Of a DNA stretch of 64,000 nt, positions 10,451 through 21,311 are shown piece after piece (position 1 is the stretch's first letter; each line of letters opens with the position of its first letter). The notes under the pieces were generated by a model that saw nothing but the letters and a program-made list of their open reading frames with translations, did not search any database and was not told the DNA's origin. The stretch is from Amaurobius ferox (taxonomy: Eukaryota; Arthropoda; Arachnida; Araneae; Amaurobiidae). The stretch is taken from NCBI GenBank assembly GCA_951213105.1, contig OX578145.1, positions 116,453,239 to 116,517,238 on the forward strand. Direction: 5' to 3'. The translations under genes and the position numbers were made by a program.

Positions 10451-12090
10451 GTAAGTACCTTTTTTAATAAAAATGTCTTACACTTGAAATTGAATGATAA
10501 TTTTATGTTAAATGGCCATTTTATTTTAATATTTTAATTATAAAGTTATTAAAATAATGTGATTCCACAATGAGAATTGTAATCTATTTCCATCTGCCGT
10601 GTTTTTATCTAAACAGAATAGTTTATCATAAATATATAATGTGACATATTTAATTTAGAAATTACTTATTTTATTGTTGTTGTACATGCATTTAATAATC
10701 ACATTTGCATCCATTTCTGGGTCTGGTCATATATATATACATACAACATACATATATCCATATGAGGCAGAAAATCCAGGGACAACTAACTAATCAAAAA
10801 AGAAACCTTATCTAGTTTCTTGTTATCTATTCTTTTCTATATTATTGCTTTCTAGAAATGCTTTTATTCCATTAATTGACTGAAATAGTAAAATGACATT
10901 CCTCAGTTTGTGTACACTTTTAAAAGCTTATCTTTTTAGTCCCCAGATAGTTTCGCACAACAGAAATTTAATTTACTTTTACCATTTCGTAAATTTTCAA
11001 GAGTCTGTCGTTTAGCTATTAGCAAAGTAGGAATAAGTAAAAGCATATTTTTTTTAAATAGCCCTGAGTTTGTAAATGATTGTAATATTAAAAATCTATA
11101 AACTCTAGGACCTTGACACAGCAATATTTCCCTCCTCCCAAATATAAATTCAGAATTAAAAAAAAATTAAATTAAAATTTTTCCTATATATTGTTTAAAT
11201 GTTTGCTTAAATTTATAATTTTTCTGAAATCCTTTCATGAGCAGGGGGGGGGGGGGGGGGATTTTGCAGTTAATGCTCACCATTTTGAATGGTAAAGCTC
11301 AAGAAGAACATTAATTTAGTTTGAAATGAAGTGAGTATTGAAATTAAATCAATTTTTAAAAATAGCACATGCATATTTATATCTACCAAATAGAAAAATA
11401 AGTACTAGTTTCAAGCTAACATATAACATTTAGGTTTTTATTTTTATAAAGTGCCTGAATATTTTATTATAAGAATTACTTGGATATTTGGTAAAACACA
11501 TGCATAGATTTTTAATTTGTGAACAGACTATGCATATTTAAATAGAAAGTAATATAATGAATAACAGCTCAAAATTATGATGAGAAAATATTTTCATGTA
11601 ATTTAATCGCCTATGTTTTCTAGTTAATTTATATTCGTTGAGTGTGCTGAAACTGTAATGCTCGAGAGCTATGCAGTGAAATCAACTAAGAACTTGCAGT
11701 GACAATTTAATACTGCATATCAGCTGGCTTGTAAAGAAACCTTTCCTTTTGTGCAAGGCAAGGCAACCATTTAAGGTTTGACCAAAAATATTTAACAGCC
11801 CCGTAAGAGGTTGAGAATGAATAGTTAAGATTAAAAATAGCAAGAAAAAGCAAGTGTTGAGAATAAACAAAACAAAATTGTTTGAATAGGTTTAAAAACA
11901 TCCAATTTAGAACATACTTCTTCTTGCAGAATGTTGACATGACATCACTGGGACCAAAACTTTTTCCTCTTTTAAATAACTTTTGCTTAAAGAATAGTTT
12001 TGAAATTTTAACATGTTGTTTGTAATTATTATGGAATATTTGTTACTGAAAATGACCATATGATTTATCTTTCATTTAATTATTTTATAG
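10451..12090 (+). other. Intron of the hAT-A transposase gene
   Basis: GT (GTAAGT) at the left and TTATTTTATAG at the right bound a 1.64-kb AT-rich intron. It contains a 17-base poly-G run at 11244-11260. I see no gene or nested transposon with paired ends. Confidence 0.75.
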
Positions 12091-13603
12091 ATTGGCCATC
12101 TTCAATGCCATGCAGTTCTCAGCAGATAAAAAGAAAAGCCCTTGAAACTGAAATTTCAAGAAAGAGAAGCGGGAACTTGAAAAACTATATATCCAAAACA
12201 TCCACTGCACAGAAGAGTATTATTGATGAACAGGTAGCTAAGTTTATTTATGCTACTAATTCTTCCTTCCGTTCAGTGGAACATAAAGAGTTCAAAAATA
12301 TGGTCTCCTTACTACATCCTGGCTATATTCCACCAACAAGGAATGAAGTTGGTGGAGCACTTTTGGAAAAAGTTTACGAAGAAGAAAAGGAAAAAGTTGT
12401 AAAATTCTTAAAGGAGAAATGGTTAGCATGAGTTTGGATGGGTGGTCCAATATCCACAATGATCCAATTATTTGTGTAACTGTGTCTACAAGCAGAGGGG
12501 AATTGTACTTGATAGAATCAATTGACACATCAGGACATTCTCACACAACAGAGTATTTAGTGAAAGTTGCTAAAGAAGCAATACTAAAGTGTGAAACTAA
12601 TTTCAGCTGTTCCATCAGCAGTCTTGTTATGGACAATGTAGCCAACGTAAAAAGTATGCGATACGTGTTAGAAAAGGACAAAGACTGCGATATTCTGACA
12701 TATGGTTGTTCTGCTCACCTTCTAAATCTTTTGGCTAGCGATTTCCAGATTCCGAATGTGAAAGAACACATTGTTCAAATTATAAAATATTTTAGGAACA
12801 GCCACTTTTTGCTGCAGCAAAATATAAAGAAGAAGGTGGCCAAAAATTGGTTTTGCCTCAAGATGTTCGATGGAATACCATGTTTGACCATTTACATAAA
12901 ACATTGGTCAAAGTTGATGAAAATATGTGAGGAATTAAGAGATAAAATTGATAGCCTTGTGTACAACAAAGTCATGAATTTTTCAATTAAATGAAATACT
13001 GAAGACATGCTCAAAAAGCTTGAACCGATTTCCCTATCTTTAGATGCAGTGCAAAAAGATAGCTGCTCAATTTCCACAGCTGTGCACATATGGAAAAAGC
13101 TAGAAGAAAATTTGACTGAACATAAAATAGATGAAACAAACATGAAGCACTTTTCCATCCGCTACAATCAAGCACTGGGTGCTCCTCACTTTTTATCGTA
13201 TTTATTGGACCCTCGATATTGTGGCAGCAAGCTGACAGAATCAGAGAAAACATCAGCATTCACCTTTGCCATTGAAAAGTATACTACAAGTTTTATGCCA
13301 ATAATAATGAAGTTTTTAGGCAAGGCTGATCCGTTTTATAATTTTCTATTTGAGCAAGATGTTGTTTCCCAAATGTCACCTTTGGAATGGTGGAAAACAC
13401 ATTTTAATTCTGCTTGTGTAGCTACCTCTACAGACAACAAAATCATCACCAAGGCTATTCAGCAACTTTTTACTGCAGTAGCTACCTCTGCATCTGTGGA
13501 ACGTATATTTTCTACATATGGATTAGTACATTTCACTCTTAGAAATAAGTTGGGCAATGAAAAAGCTGGAAAATTAGTTTTTCTGTACAAAACTTTAAAT
13601 TAA
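12091..13603 (+). pseudogene. hAT-A transposase exon 2 (DUF659 plus hAT dimerisation), one frameshift and one stop
   Basis: After the splice the frame reads a linker, then RSVEHKEFKNMVSLLHPGYI. A one-base shift at about 12408-12415 moves reading into SLDGWSNIHNDPIICVTV, the signature of the DUF659 RNase H-like region, with SSLVMDNVANV and TYGCSAHLLNLLASDF. An in-frame TGA at 12992-12994 interrupts it. Reading continues in the same frame to the C-terminal hAT dimerisation domain, with ATSASVERIFSTYGLVHF and ending LVFLYKTLN. Only two lesions in about 570 codons indicate fairly recent decay. One frame correction could also be a sequencing error. Confidence 0.87.
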
Positions 13604-13643
13604 ATACTATGTCCTAAACGCTTTTTGTAAAATAAACATTGTA

Positions 13644-13816
13644 CAGTAGACTCTCGATATTAACCCCAGCGGGACCATTGAATGTGGGTCGTAATAATCA
13701 AAGGTAGTTATAAAGATCACACATAACATCTATGAGGATGCATCCGGGGCCAAAGTCTCTGGTCGATATATTGGAAAGGTCTCGAAAAAGAGGGTCATTA
13801 TACCGAGAGTCTGCTG
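13644..13816. mobile_element. Small pogo/Tigger-like MITE
   Basis: The left end CAGTAGACTCTCGATAT and right end ACCGAGAGTCTGCTG form an inverted repeat of the CAG(C/T)AGACTCTCG type seen at pogo/Tigger termini. The element is flanked by TA on both sides (13642-13643 and 13817-13818). It is 173 bp, non-coding, and inserted in hAT-A downstream of the transposase. Confidence 0.78.
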
Positions 13817-14421
13817 TATTACTTTACTGTTTACTTAAATTTGTATTTTCATGTTTTGTTTTTTTTTCAATTTCCAGTGTTAGAAATTTGTACTAATAAA
13901 AAATCATTTAAGAGACTCAGATGAATAAAATTACCTGTTAAATGGTAAGTTTTTATTATATAAATGAAAAAGGTATTATTAAATATTAATACTTAAAAAC
14001 ATCATCTTTCTCTAAAATCTTGACTTTTTAATAAGCTTGTTATAATCCCTTCCCTTTCTTTCAAGTCCTTCATAATATCAAACATAATAGATTTTAAGAT
14101 ATCATAGCTCTTTATTAATATAAATTCAAATAAAGAACTTAAAACCGCATAATAGTTCCATATAATTAATATAGCCTAGATTTATAAATTGAATAAAATA
14201 ACCCAATTAAAAAAAAACCTATTTAAAAAGTCTTTGGTTTTTTTTAACCCCTGCATATATTTTTTAATCTCATATTAATATATATTCAATTAAATTTTTT
14301 TAAATTATATAGTACATTAATATAGTCTAACCTACCTTTTGATCTGAAAAATATAAAAAAAATCCGATTTTTTTTTATTTTTTTTTAAAAAATCATGATT
14401 TTTATCCACCCTGTTTTGAAT

Positions 14422-15073
14422 ACATTTTTCACTATTGCATATAGAAATTTGTTTTCCCCTAAATTTCTAAATGAGATTTTTATGTAAGAGCACCATATAG
14501 TTTGAATTTCACTCTTAATCAAAGTTAAAAATTAGACAAGCAGTAAGTTGGATTGTAGTGCAACTGAAGCAAACAGAATCACTGAAATGTTTTTTTTTTT
14601 TTTTTTTTGGGGGGGGGGGGGGGAGACTGCAAGTATAAGTAATAGTTGAAATAATATTACATTGTATTTGTATGCAAAAATACCCCCTGTAACTATATAA
14701 ATGTATTTTTTTATGAAAGGACAGGGCTATTCTTACGTTATTCAAGTAAAAAAAAAGAGTTTCATATTAATTTTTTACAAAATGGACAAGTGTGATTTAT
14801 TATTTTTCAAATACAGAACATGTTAAATTATTTGTATGGCTTTTTGCATTGGCTACAGACTTAAAAAAAATTAATGAATATTAATTAATATTTATTAACT
14901 TTTGAAGTGACAAAAATAAATTTTCAATACATTTTCATAACTTTTCTTTTTTTTATCTTTTAATTAAATTCATCTGACTCCTAATTTTGAATCAAAATAA
15001 AAATATTTTTTACATTGAAAAATAAATTCACATGCTTCCGTCCATTTTCTGTGTCTGTGGCAGCTTTTATACA
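14422..15073. other. AT-rich DNA between hAT-A and a Tc1 element
   Basis: No coding or structural feature is recognised. A T tract running directly into a 15-base G tract lies at 14590-14623. Confidence 0.55.
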
Positions 15074-15179
15074 TACACTATCTGACAGTGTAAATGAGAC
15101 ACCAAGAAAGAGTGGGCAGAAAGTGATGAAAATCGGAAACAGAGAGATACAGTAACGAAATAAATGATGTTTATTGAAA

Positions 15180-16745
15180 CATGATGCACCTATACACTGA
15201 GCGATAACATCGTCTGATCTGCAGGTTGTATGACCACCGCAGGCGGCAATACAGGCAGCAGCATGTCTAGGTACAGAGTCAATGAGCGTGCGGATGGCTG
15301 CCCATTCCCTGTCAACCATTTGCCAGAGTTCGTCTTCTAAACGCGACGGTGACAACGCACGCAAGCGACGTCCAATCACGTCCCAGACGTGTTCGATTGG
15401 TGAGAGATCAGAGGAGACTTGTGGCAAATGAAGCACCTTGCAGGGCATGTTGGCTGATGCGTGCCGTGTGTGGTCTGGCGTTATCCTGCTAGTAAATAAC
15501 ATTGGGCACTCCCTGAAGAAAGGATAGTGTCACCGGCCGCAGCAGGTCATCCACGTATCGTTGGGCAGTCATAGTGCCCCCAATACGGATCAGAGGTGAC
15601 CTGCTATCGTAGGCGATGGCGCCCCAAGCCATATAATGTTGCGCAGTGTGGCATTCCACAGATGCGGTCGGATTGGACCTGTCACCACTTCGGTGCCAGA
15701 CTCGTACACTGCGATTGTCATTGCTAAAACAGAAACGTGACTCGTCTGAGAACACTACCTTGTGCCCGTCCAAGTGGCTCTATTCCGACTACCTTTGCAA
15801 ACTGAGGCGTTTGTGCTATTGGGTCAATGGCAGTCTTCTTAACGGGCGTCATGAGTGCAGGTCGCCGGCGACCAATCGGCGGATAATGGTCCTAGTCGAT
15901 ATGGGAGCATCAAGGTTGTCCTGCGCATGCTGCAAAAGGGCGACAGAAGTGGCCTGCGGGGCCGCCAACGTTTACCGGAGGATGCGTCGGTCCACGCGTG
16001 CTGACGTCGCTCTGGCCGTACCGGCATCCTTCAAACGTGTCGCACTCCCTTGTTCCAACCATCTTCGCCACAGCCAGTGCATCGTGGATGCGTGTAGGTG
16101 GCTGTCCGCTGAGATTTGACGCATGGACCAACCTCAAGGAACTCAAGAGCGGGGTTAGCGAAGTACCCAGGAGAGGTAAATTACCTCCCTTTAAACTTCG
16201 GGCGAAAAGGAAAATATTCAGGAGAGGAAGAAAAATAAAATTTAGAACTAAAAGGAGCTCGGGGGGGGGGGGTCGATGACCGAAGTCGTGCCCCTTCCTC
16301 CCAAGTCTTCAGAGGTGAAAGAGCAAGGCCCCAGTGGGCTGTCTGTAGAGTAGATAAAAGAGGGGGGAGATAGAGGTGCGCCCCGGGGGTGCAGGGCCTT
16401 GAGCCTGAGTCAGTCTAACCAGAAGAGATGAAAGTACTAGCCAACTACGCGAATTCACAAAAGCTAGGGAGGGGTACAGAAATGGTTAAAAGCATGCGAA
16501 AATAAACAGGAGAACAGATAAAACTAGTCTAGACGCCTCCGCTTACACCGGAGGTAGATATCCCTCACGGGTCTTCCAGGTAAGGACCGAGGGCGCTTAC
16601 GCGCCTTTGGGTTACGAGGATGATAGCGTGAGATACTGTCTAAAGTAGGATGTTTGGACCAACCCGCCCTTCTGAGTACGATTACCATACCCCTCGTGAA
16701 CTTGTCCGATTTCTGGAACTGCCTCGGTTGATGGCGGCCTGGCAT
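15180..16745 (-). pseudogene. Tc1 transposase, frameshifted and interrupted
   Basis: The N-terminal helix-turn-helix segment is at 16745-16630 (QFQKSDKFTRGMVIVLRRAG). The catalytic core is at 15773-15489, with VVFSDESRFCFSNDNRSVRVW and MAWGAIAYDSRSPLIRI. The C-terminal part is at about 15480-15230, with DLSPIEHVWDVIGRRL and LWQMVDREWAAIRTLIDSVP. The DES and SPIEHVWD motifs carry the second- and third-acid surroundings of DDE/D Tc1 transposases. At least two frame changes and the block at 16150-16630 break it. Confidence 0.85.
16150..16630. other. GC-rich block inside the Tc1 copy, unidentified
   Basis: Between the two recognisable N-terminal pieces of the Tc1 transposase lies roughly 480 bases that are noticeably richer in G and C. 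It contains a poly-G run at 16260-16272 and several GGAGGT/CCTCC words. No terminal repeats or target duplication could be paired, and no protein is recognised. It could be an insertion (for example a 5'-truncated retroelement) or an unusual internal region of this Tc1 subfamily. Boundaries are approximate. Confidence 0.4.
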
Positions 16746-17115
16746 TCTCTGCTACTACACGTTTCCTCTGACACAAAAAAAATGCAAAATGATTTTCCTG
16801 GCAGACAGAGTCGCGCGACTGCCGATTCTGCGGGTTCCTTCCCTTATATCTCCCTCAAGCTGCGCGGGACAGCTGCGCATTTCGTATCATTTACATAACT
16901 CGGTGAGCTGCGTCTACCTTGCAATTTGCATATTTTTCTGCCCACTCCTTGGTGTCTCATTTCCAATGTCACGTAGTGTATTATTATTAAGAGTGTTTAA
17001 TTGCAAAATTATATTTAAATCGATTAATTATCAAGCATACAATATGTTTCAAGGAACTTCGCAATTCAAGAGTGCAGACACTATTAATTACTTTCCCTAT
17101 ATACATAGTCTAATA

Positions 17116-18653
17116 CACACACTTCCAAAAATTAAACCCGCAATGCAAATTTTCATTTTTCGAAAGCGTATTTGAATTTGAGTGGCTGAAAATCGCTGCG
17201 GATGTAGATGGCAGTATGCAAATATCGTATGTTACAGCCAATCACAATTGACTGCCCGAATATATGCTAATTGGGCAGTCGTTGAAGACGCCAACATTCT
17301 GAAGGGTTTGAGGAGGTACATTTAAATGCTGATACGAAGTGTTTATAACTTTTGTAGGATTATTTTTTATGATATTCGTGTTTCTATGACTGAAAAAAAA
17401 CAACGAAGGACAGATAGTGAACGCTGTCGTGCTGTCGGACGCATTGAAGTAGGACAGTCAAAAGATATCGCTATTTTCTTTGGAGTTGATCATTCGGTAT
17501 TTTCTCGATTGTGGAAACAATTCCAAACAAGTCAAATAGTTGTCCGGAGACCTATGCCCGGTCGTCCAAGGGTTACCACCCCCTCTGACGATCGGTATAT
17601 TGCTACAGTAGCCGAGCGAAATCAACGAGCGACCTCCACAACTGTTACATCCATGGTTGCAGCGGCATTTGGTAAGAAAATATCTGCCAATACTGTGTGC
17701 CGAAGGCTGCACGTGATGGAACTGTATGTCAAAGTACCACGTTTTGTGTTCCACTAACCGTCCAAGCCAGAGGGGCAAGATTAAAGTGGTATCGTCAACA
17801 TGTCAATTAGACTGTCTCAGATTGGTGCAGCGTCCTGGTCACGAACGAGTCCAAATTTGCCCTGGAATCGGATAATAAGCATGTAAGGGTCTGGAGGGAA
17901 CGAGGCACACACAATCAGGTCAAGAACATCATCGAAAATCATGCATTCAGAAGTGGCAGCGTCATGGTGTGGGCTGAAATTTCAATGGGATATCGCACAG
18001 AGCTGCATATCCTTAAAGGCGGTTCTGTGACGGCTGCGCAGTATCGAGAAGAAGTCCTAAACCCCATTGCGAGACTCTACGTTGCAGCAGTTGGTCCTGA
18101 TTTCCTCCTTATGGACGATAATGCCCTTCTCCATCGAGTTGACATCGTTGACGAATATCTGAAAACTGAGGGCATTTCTCGTATGGAGTAACCGGCATAT
18201 TCTTCCGACCTTAATCCCATTGGAAACCTTTGGGATACCCTCGGGCGCGCTGGCTCTGCACGTTTACTTCCTCCAACCAGTCTCAGAGAATTTGAAATTG
18301 CCCTATTGGAGGAATGGCCATTGCTCGCATCTGCAATGGTTGATCACCTCATTGAAAGCTTGGAAAATCGTTGTAAAGTTTGTATGAAGTTCCGGGATGG
18401 TCACATACCACATTAATGTACGTTTTGTTTGGTGTGTTTGCCTTTAAACATCAGTTTGCTAATGACCCAAATGTGAGTCATCATAAAACTTTCGAAACGT
18501 AAATATTTTTTTTTTCATCTTTGTACATTATTCTTGTTTTCTTTAATGCATAAACACATTTGCTACCGTCACGTACAATTTTGAGTTAATCAAAGCTTTA
18601 TTTTTTCATTTTTGCTGATTTTACCGTCCGTGCTGAACTTTTGGAAACCAGCG
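17116..18653 (+). mobile_element. Tc1-family transposon copy 2
   Basis: The inverted ends share TTCCAAAA about seven bases in, followed by imperfectly matching subterminal sequence. TA occurs on both sides (17114-17115 and 18654-18655). The length, 1538 bp, is normal for Tc1. The enclosed transposase is on the + strand and of a different lineage from copy 1. End matching is imperfect, so the exact end bases are less certain. Confidence 0.75.
17386..18416 (+). pseudogene. Tc1 transposase, decayed
   Basis: Reading starts MTEKKQRRTDSERCRAVGRI. The paired helix-turn-helix DNA-binding region continues to RRPMPGRPRVTTPSDDRYI and ISANTVCRRLHVM. A stop follows at about 17755. Later segments are TNESKFALESDNKHVRVWRE, VMVWAEISMGYRTELHIL and SSDLNPIGNLWDTLGR, and the end is FRDGHIPH. 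The DESKF motif is changed to NES, so a catalytic Asp is lost, and several frames are broken. It is non-functional. Confidence 0.85.
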
Positions 18654-18659
18654 TATATA

Positions 18660-19440
18660 AAGAATTGTGGCGGGTTCGAAAATTCGAATTCGAGTTTTTG
18701 ACGGAAGAAAGAACACGTTTCAAGCCTCCCTGAACTCGAATCAATCGTTTTTGAGCTGATGTCTGCGTAAGTATTTGTGTATGTCCGTGAACTGTGGAGA
18801 CGATATCACACGAACGAATGGAGCGTTTCGAACAAAATTTGGCACAAAAATTACAATCCGTGAATACTGGATGCCTATTGATTTTAAACGCAATAGAATG
18901 TTCAGAAGATTCCTAAATTTTTGAACGAAATCAAATAATCAGAACTTTCAATAATGTTACGTAAATAATCATTTGTTATGTAATTTTTCATTATAAAACA
19001 ATTGACATAAATGTTAGAACGCTAGCATGAACCGTTTTCTATATATTGCACTTTTCTTTTTCAAATAAATTTATCCGAAAAATTCACATAAAATTAAAAA
19101 TGTGTTAATTATTGTGAAATATGTTCGATTTTCATATGTGATATTATGCCATAAATTTGTTTACCCCATTCTCGTGGATCTAGTTCGTTCCATTTACGAA
19201 AGAAAATACTTTGTGTAATAGTTTTTTATTTTGACAGCCTACAGTTCGCTAGCAGTCATTTATATGTAAAAAGTGCGCTTTTCTCCGTTTATCTGTAACG
19301 CTTGGCAATAAATTTGACGACTAATTTAGTGAAATATTGTCCCAGATTGACGAAAATCGCACCAAATTGGTGAATTTATTATTAACATGTTTTAATATAT
19401 GGACTAGATTGCTAAATGCGTATGCTATCAATATTAACAA
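18660..19440 (+). repeat. Dispersed repeat R1, copy 1
   Basis: This segment matches, in inverted orientation, the region at about 46930-47690. Shared words include CATGAACCGTTTTC/ATGAACCGTTTTC, TAATTTTTCATTATAAAA and the start region with GTGAACTG...AAAATTACAATC. No long ORF, no terminal inverted repeats and no tRNA-like head are evident. It could be part of an uncharacterised DNA element or LINE tail. Ends are approximate. Confidence 0.65.
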
Positions 19441-19787
19441 TTGTCTATTTAGAATTGCATGGAATATAAGTTAATTTTGTTCTTCGAAATAGTTTTATAT
19501 GTTGGCATTCAGAAAAACGCAACAATAAAAATATGGTGCCGTCGATATATTATGCATCATTTTTTCACTGTGAAAGTAAATCCATTGCGTTATATTGCAA
19601 AAGACGTGTCCTGCTCACATCAGGTTTTAGTTATGTTGTGAAATGTTTCTTTAAAAGAAGTTTTCGTGTTTTATTACATTAGTAGCAGTTTGAGTTGTAC
19701 ATATCAATTGACAGTTTCAATTGATGCCTACGTATAAATTTTAAAAGTCCAATTGAAAGTTGAAATCCAAATTACCTTGTAATTTAA

Positions 19788-19799
19788 CCACCAGATGGC
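19788..19799 (+). promoter_or_regulatory. CTCF-type core motif upstream of EIF6
   Basis: CCACCAGATGGC matches the conserved CTCF core consensus CCASYAGRKGGC at every position and continues AGCAC. It lies about 360 bases upstream of the EIF6 start codon. A single 12-base match is suggestive only; occupancy is not shown by sequence. Confidence 0.45.
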
Positions 19800-20157
19800 A
19801 GCACTACAATTTTCCGAGACTAAAAAGAAATTTTGTGTTAGAAAGAAGTCCACTCTCTAACCTTCATGGTGACGACCTTTACCCCAATGAAAAGTAAGCA
19901 TGGAAATGAACCAATCAATGAACAAGTACATAGATAAGAAAATTAACAGAGATAAACATTATAAAATAATCAATAAACAAAGATAGATAAGAAATTTAAC
20001 CAATTAAAAAATACCCTTAGGTATTTCTTTTTCTGAGGTTTTGTAAAATGAAATTATTTTTTACTTCCATGTTTAAAGTTGTTGCGTTCAGGTAAAAAAC
20101 AACTAACCTCAATGATAAGAAATCTCACCGAATTTCACGTTTTTATGTTATGCAATC

Positions 20158-20895
20158 ATGGCCCTTCGTGTGCAGTTTGAAAATAATAACGAAGTTGGTG
20201 TCTTTTCTAAATTAACAAATACTTACTGCCTTGTTGCTATAGGTGGTTCGGAAAATTTTTATAGTGTTTTTGAAGGAGAACTGTCAGATACCATCCCAGT
20301 AATCCATACTTCGATTGGTGGTTGCCGCATCATCGGTAGATTATGTGTTGGTAATCGGCATGGTCTTTTAGTTCCAAATTCAACCACTGATCAGGAATTG
20401 CAGCAATTGAGAAATTCAATTCCAGAGAATATTCGAATTCAACGAGTTGAAGAACGTCTCTCAGCTCTAGGTAACGTTATTGCATGCAATGATTATGTTG
20501 CTCTTACTCATCCAGATTTAGATAGGGAAACGGAAGAGATTCTTGCAGACACCCTGAAAGTTGAAGTTTTTCGACAATCAATTGCAGATAATGTATTAGT
20601 TGGAACTTATTGCGCACTGAGTAATCAAGGTGGACTGGTGCATCCGAAAACAACAGTTGAAGATCAGCATGAGTTATCATCATTACTCCAAGTGCCACTA
20701 GTTGCAGGATCCGTGAATCGCGGTAGTGATGTGATTGGAGCTGGTATGGTTGTAAATGACTGGTCTGCATTTTGTGGTATGGATACAACCAGCACAGAAA
20801 TTTCTGTTATTGAAAATATCTTTAAACTGGGTGATACAGCACCTTCAGCTATAACATCAGAAATGAGGGCCTCTTTAATAGAAAGCATGGCATAA
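20158..20895 (+). CDS. EIF6: Eukaryotic translation initiation factor 6 (ribosome anti-association factor)
   Basis: The 245-residue product binds the 60S ribosomal subunit and keeps it from joining 40S prematurely. It is also needed for 60S biogenesis in the nucleolus and cytoplasm and is released by SBDS and the GTPase EFL1. The protein starts [20 protein letters not shown] and contains [34 protein letters not shown] and [20 protein letters not shown]. It shows the five-fold repeated pentein architecture from end to end. Length equals the usual 245. The whole reading frame is one uninterrupted exon in an otherwise intron-rich neighbourhood. It could be the native gene or an intact retrocopy; the intact frame argues for function. 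The start is fixed by homology to the universal N-terminus. No TATA box is obvious upstream; any 5' UTR intron cannot be judged. Confidence 0.97.
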   Translation: MALRVQFENNNEVGVFSKLTNTYCLVAIGGSENFYSVFEGELSDTIPVIHTSIGGCRIIGRLCVGNRHGLLVPNSTTDQELQQLRNSIPENIRIQRVEERLSALGNVIACNDYVALTHPDLDRETEEILADTLKVEVFRQSIADNVLVGTYCALSNQGGLVHPKTTVEDQHELSSLLQVPLVAGSVNRGSDVIGAGMVVNDWSAFCGMDTTSTEISVIENIFKLGDTAPSAITSEMRASLIESMA

Positions 20896-20940
20896 TTTCT
20901 TGTCTGTATTCAAATGCATATTAACCAGTGTACTATCAGT

Positions 20941-20946
20941 AATAAA
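20941..20946 (+). terminator. EIF6: Polyadenylation signal of EIF6
   Basis: AATAAA lies 45 bases after the EIF6 stop codon and is followed by A-rich sequence. Confidence 0.65.
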
Positions 20947-21303
20947 AAAAATATAAAACTTTTTGCATGTATTTTTATACTACACAAGTGTTTTCCAATC
21001 TTTTAATGTATGAGACCCACTTATCCAATTAAAAGATTCGGACCCACTCCCTAAATAAAATATCAATGTTTGGTTTTGGAATGTAAAGTTATGGTAACTT
21101 TAATTCAACAATTATTTAGTGAAAATAGCAGGATTTAAAGTTATTGTATTAAACACATACAATGAATCCGTTGAGGGATGTAATTGCAACAGTATAAAGA
21201 AATCTTTGATTTTAATATGTACATTTCTTTCATTATAATTCTATAACTTTTATTTATATAACTGTGGTTTTCTTCTCTCAACAAGTCAATTCAAAATATA
21301 AGA
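20947..21303. other. EIF6 downstream flank
   Basis: AT-rich. A segment at about 20988-21055 (GTGTTTTCCAATC..GAGACCCACTT..GGACCCACT) resembles one end of a hAT element, but no partner end was found. No gene is seen. Confidence 0.45.
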
Positions 21304-21311
21304 TCATCAAT

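Larger units (their letters stand above)
1405..14413 (+). mobile_element. hAT transposon hAT-A (BED/DUF659 type), enlarged by nested insertions
   Basis: The ends read CAGGGTTGTTTGATTTAAAT on the left and, on the opposite strand at the right, CAGGGTGGATAAAAATCATG. Both begin with the CAG that is usual for hAT elements. They are flanked by an exact 8-bp direct repeat, TTTTGAAT, at 1397-1404 and 14414-14421, the size of a hAT target-site duplication. The element encodes a BED-finger/DUF659 transposase at 10243-13603. About 8.3 kb of its 13 kb is later material: a small hAT-type element (1714-2828) and hAT-B (2953-10172). A short pogo-like MITE sits at 13644-13816, downstream of the transposase. 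The boundaries rest on sequence seen here; the superfamily follows from the transposase domains and the duplication length. Confidence 0.87.
15076..16978 (-). mobile_element. Tc1-family transposon copy 1
   Basis: The ends are CACTATCTGACAGTG at the left and, on the other strand, CACTACGTGACATTG at the right. Both continue into AATGAGACACCAAG and AGTGGGCAGAAA. TA flanks both sides (15074-15075 and 16979-16980). The transposase lies on the - strand. At 1903 bp it is longer than a usual Tc1 (about 1.6 kb) because of a GC-rich block around 16150-16630. Confidence 0.85.

Noticed and set aside
20988..21055. Possible hAT left end (GTGTTTTCCAATC..GACCCACTT)
   Set aside because: No inverted partner or target duplication could be found downstream.
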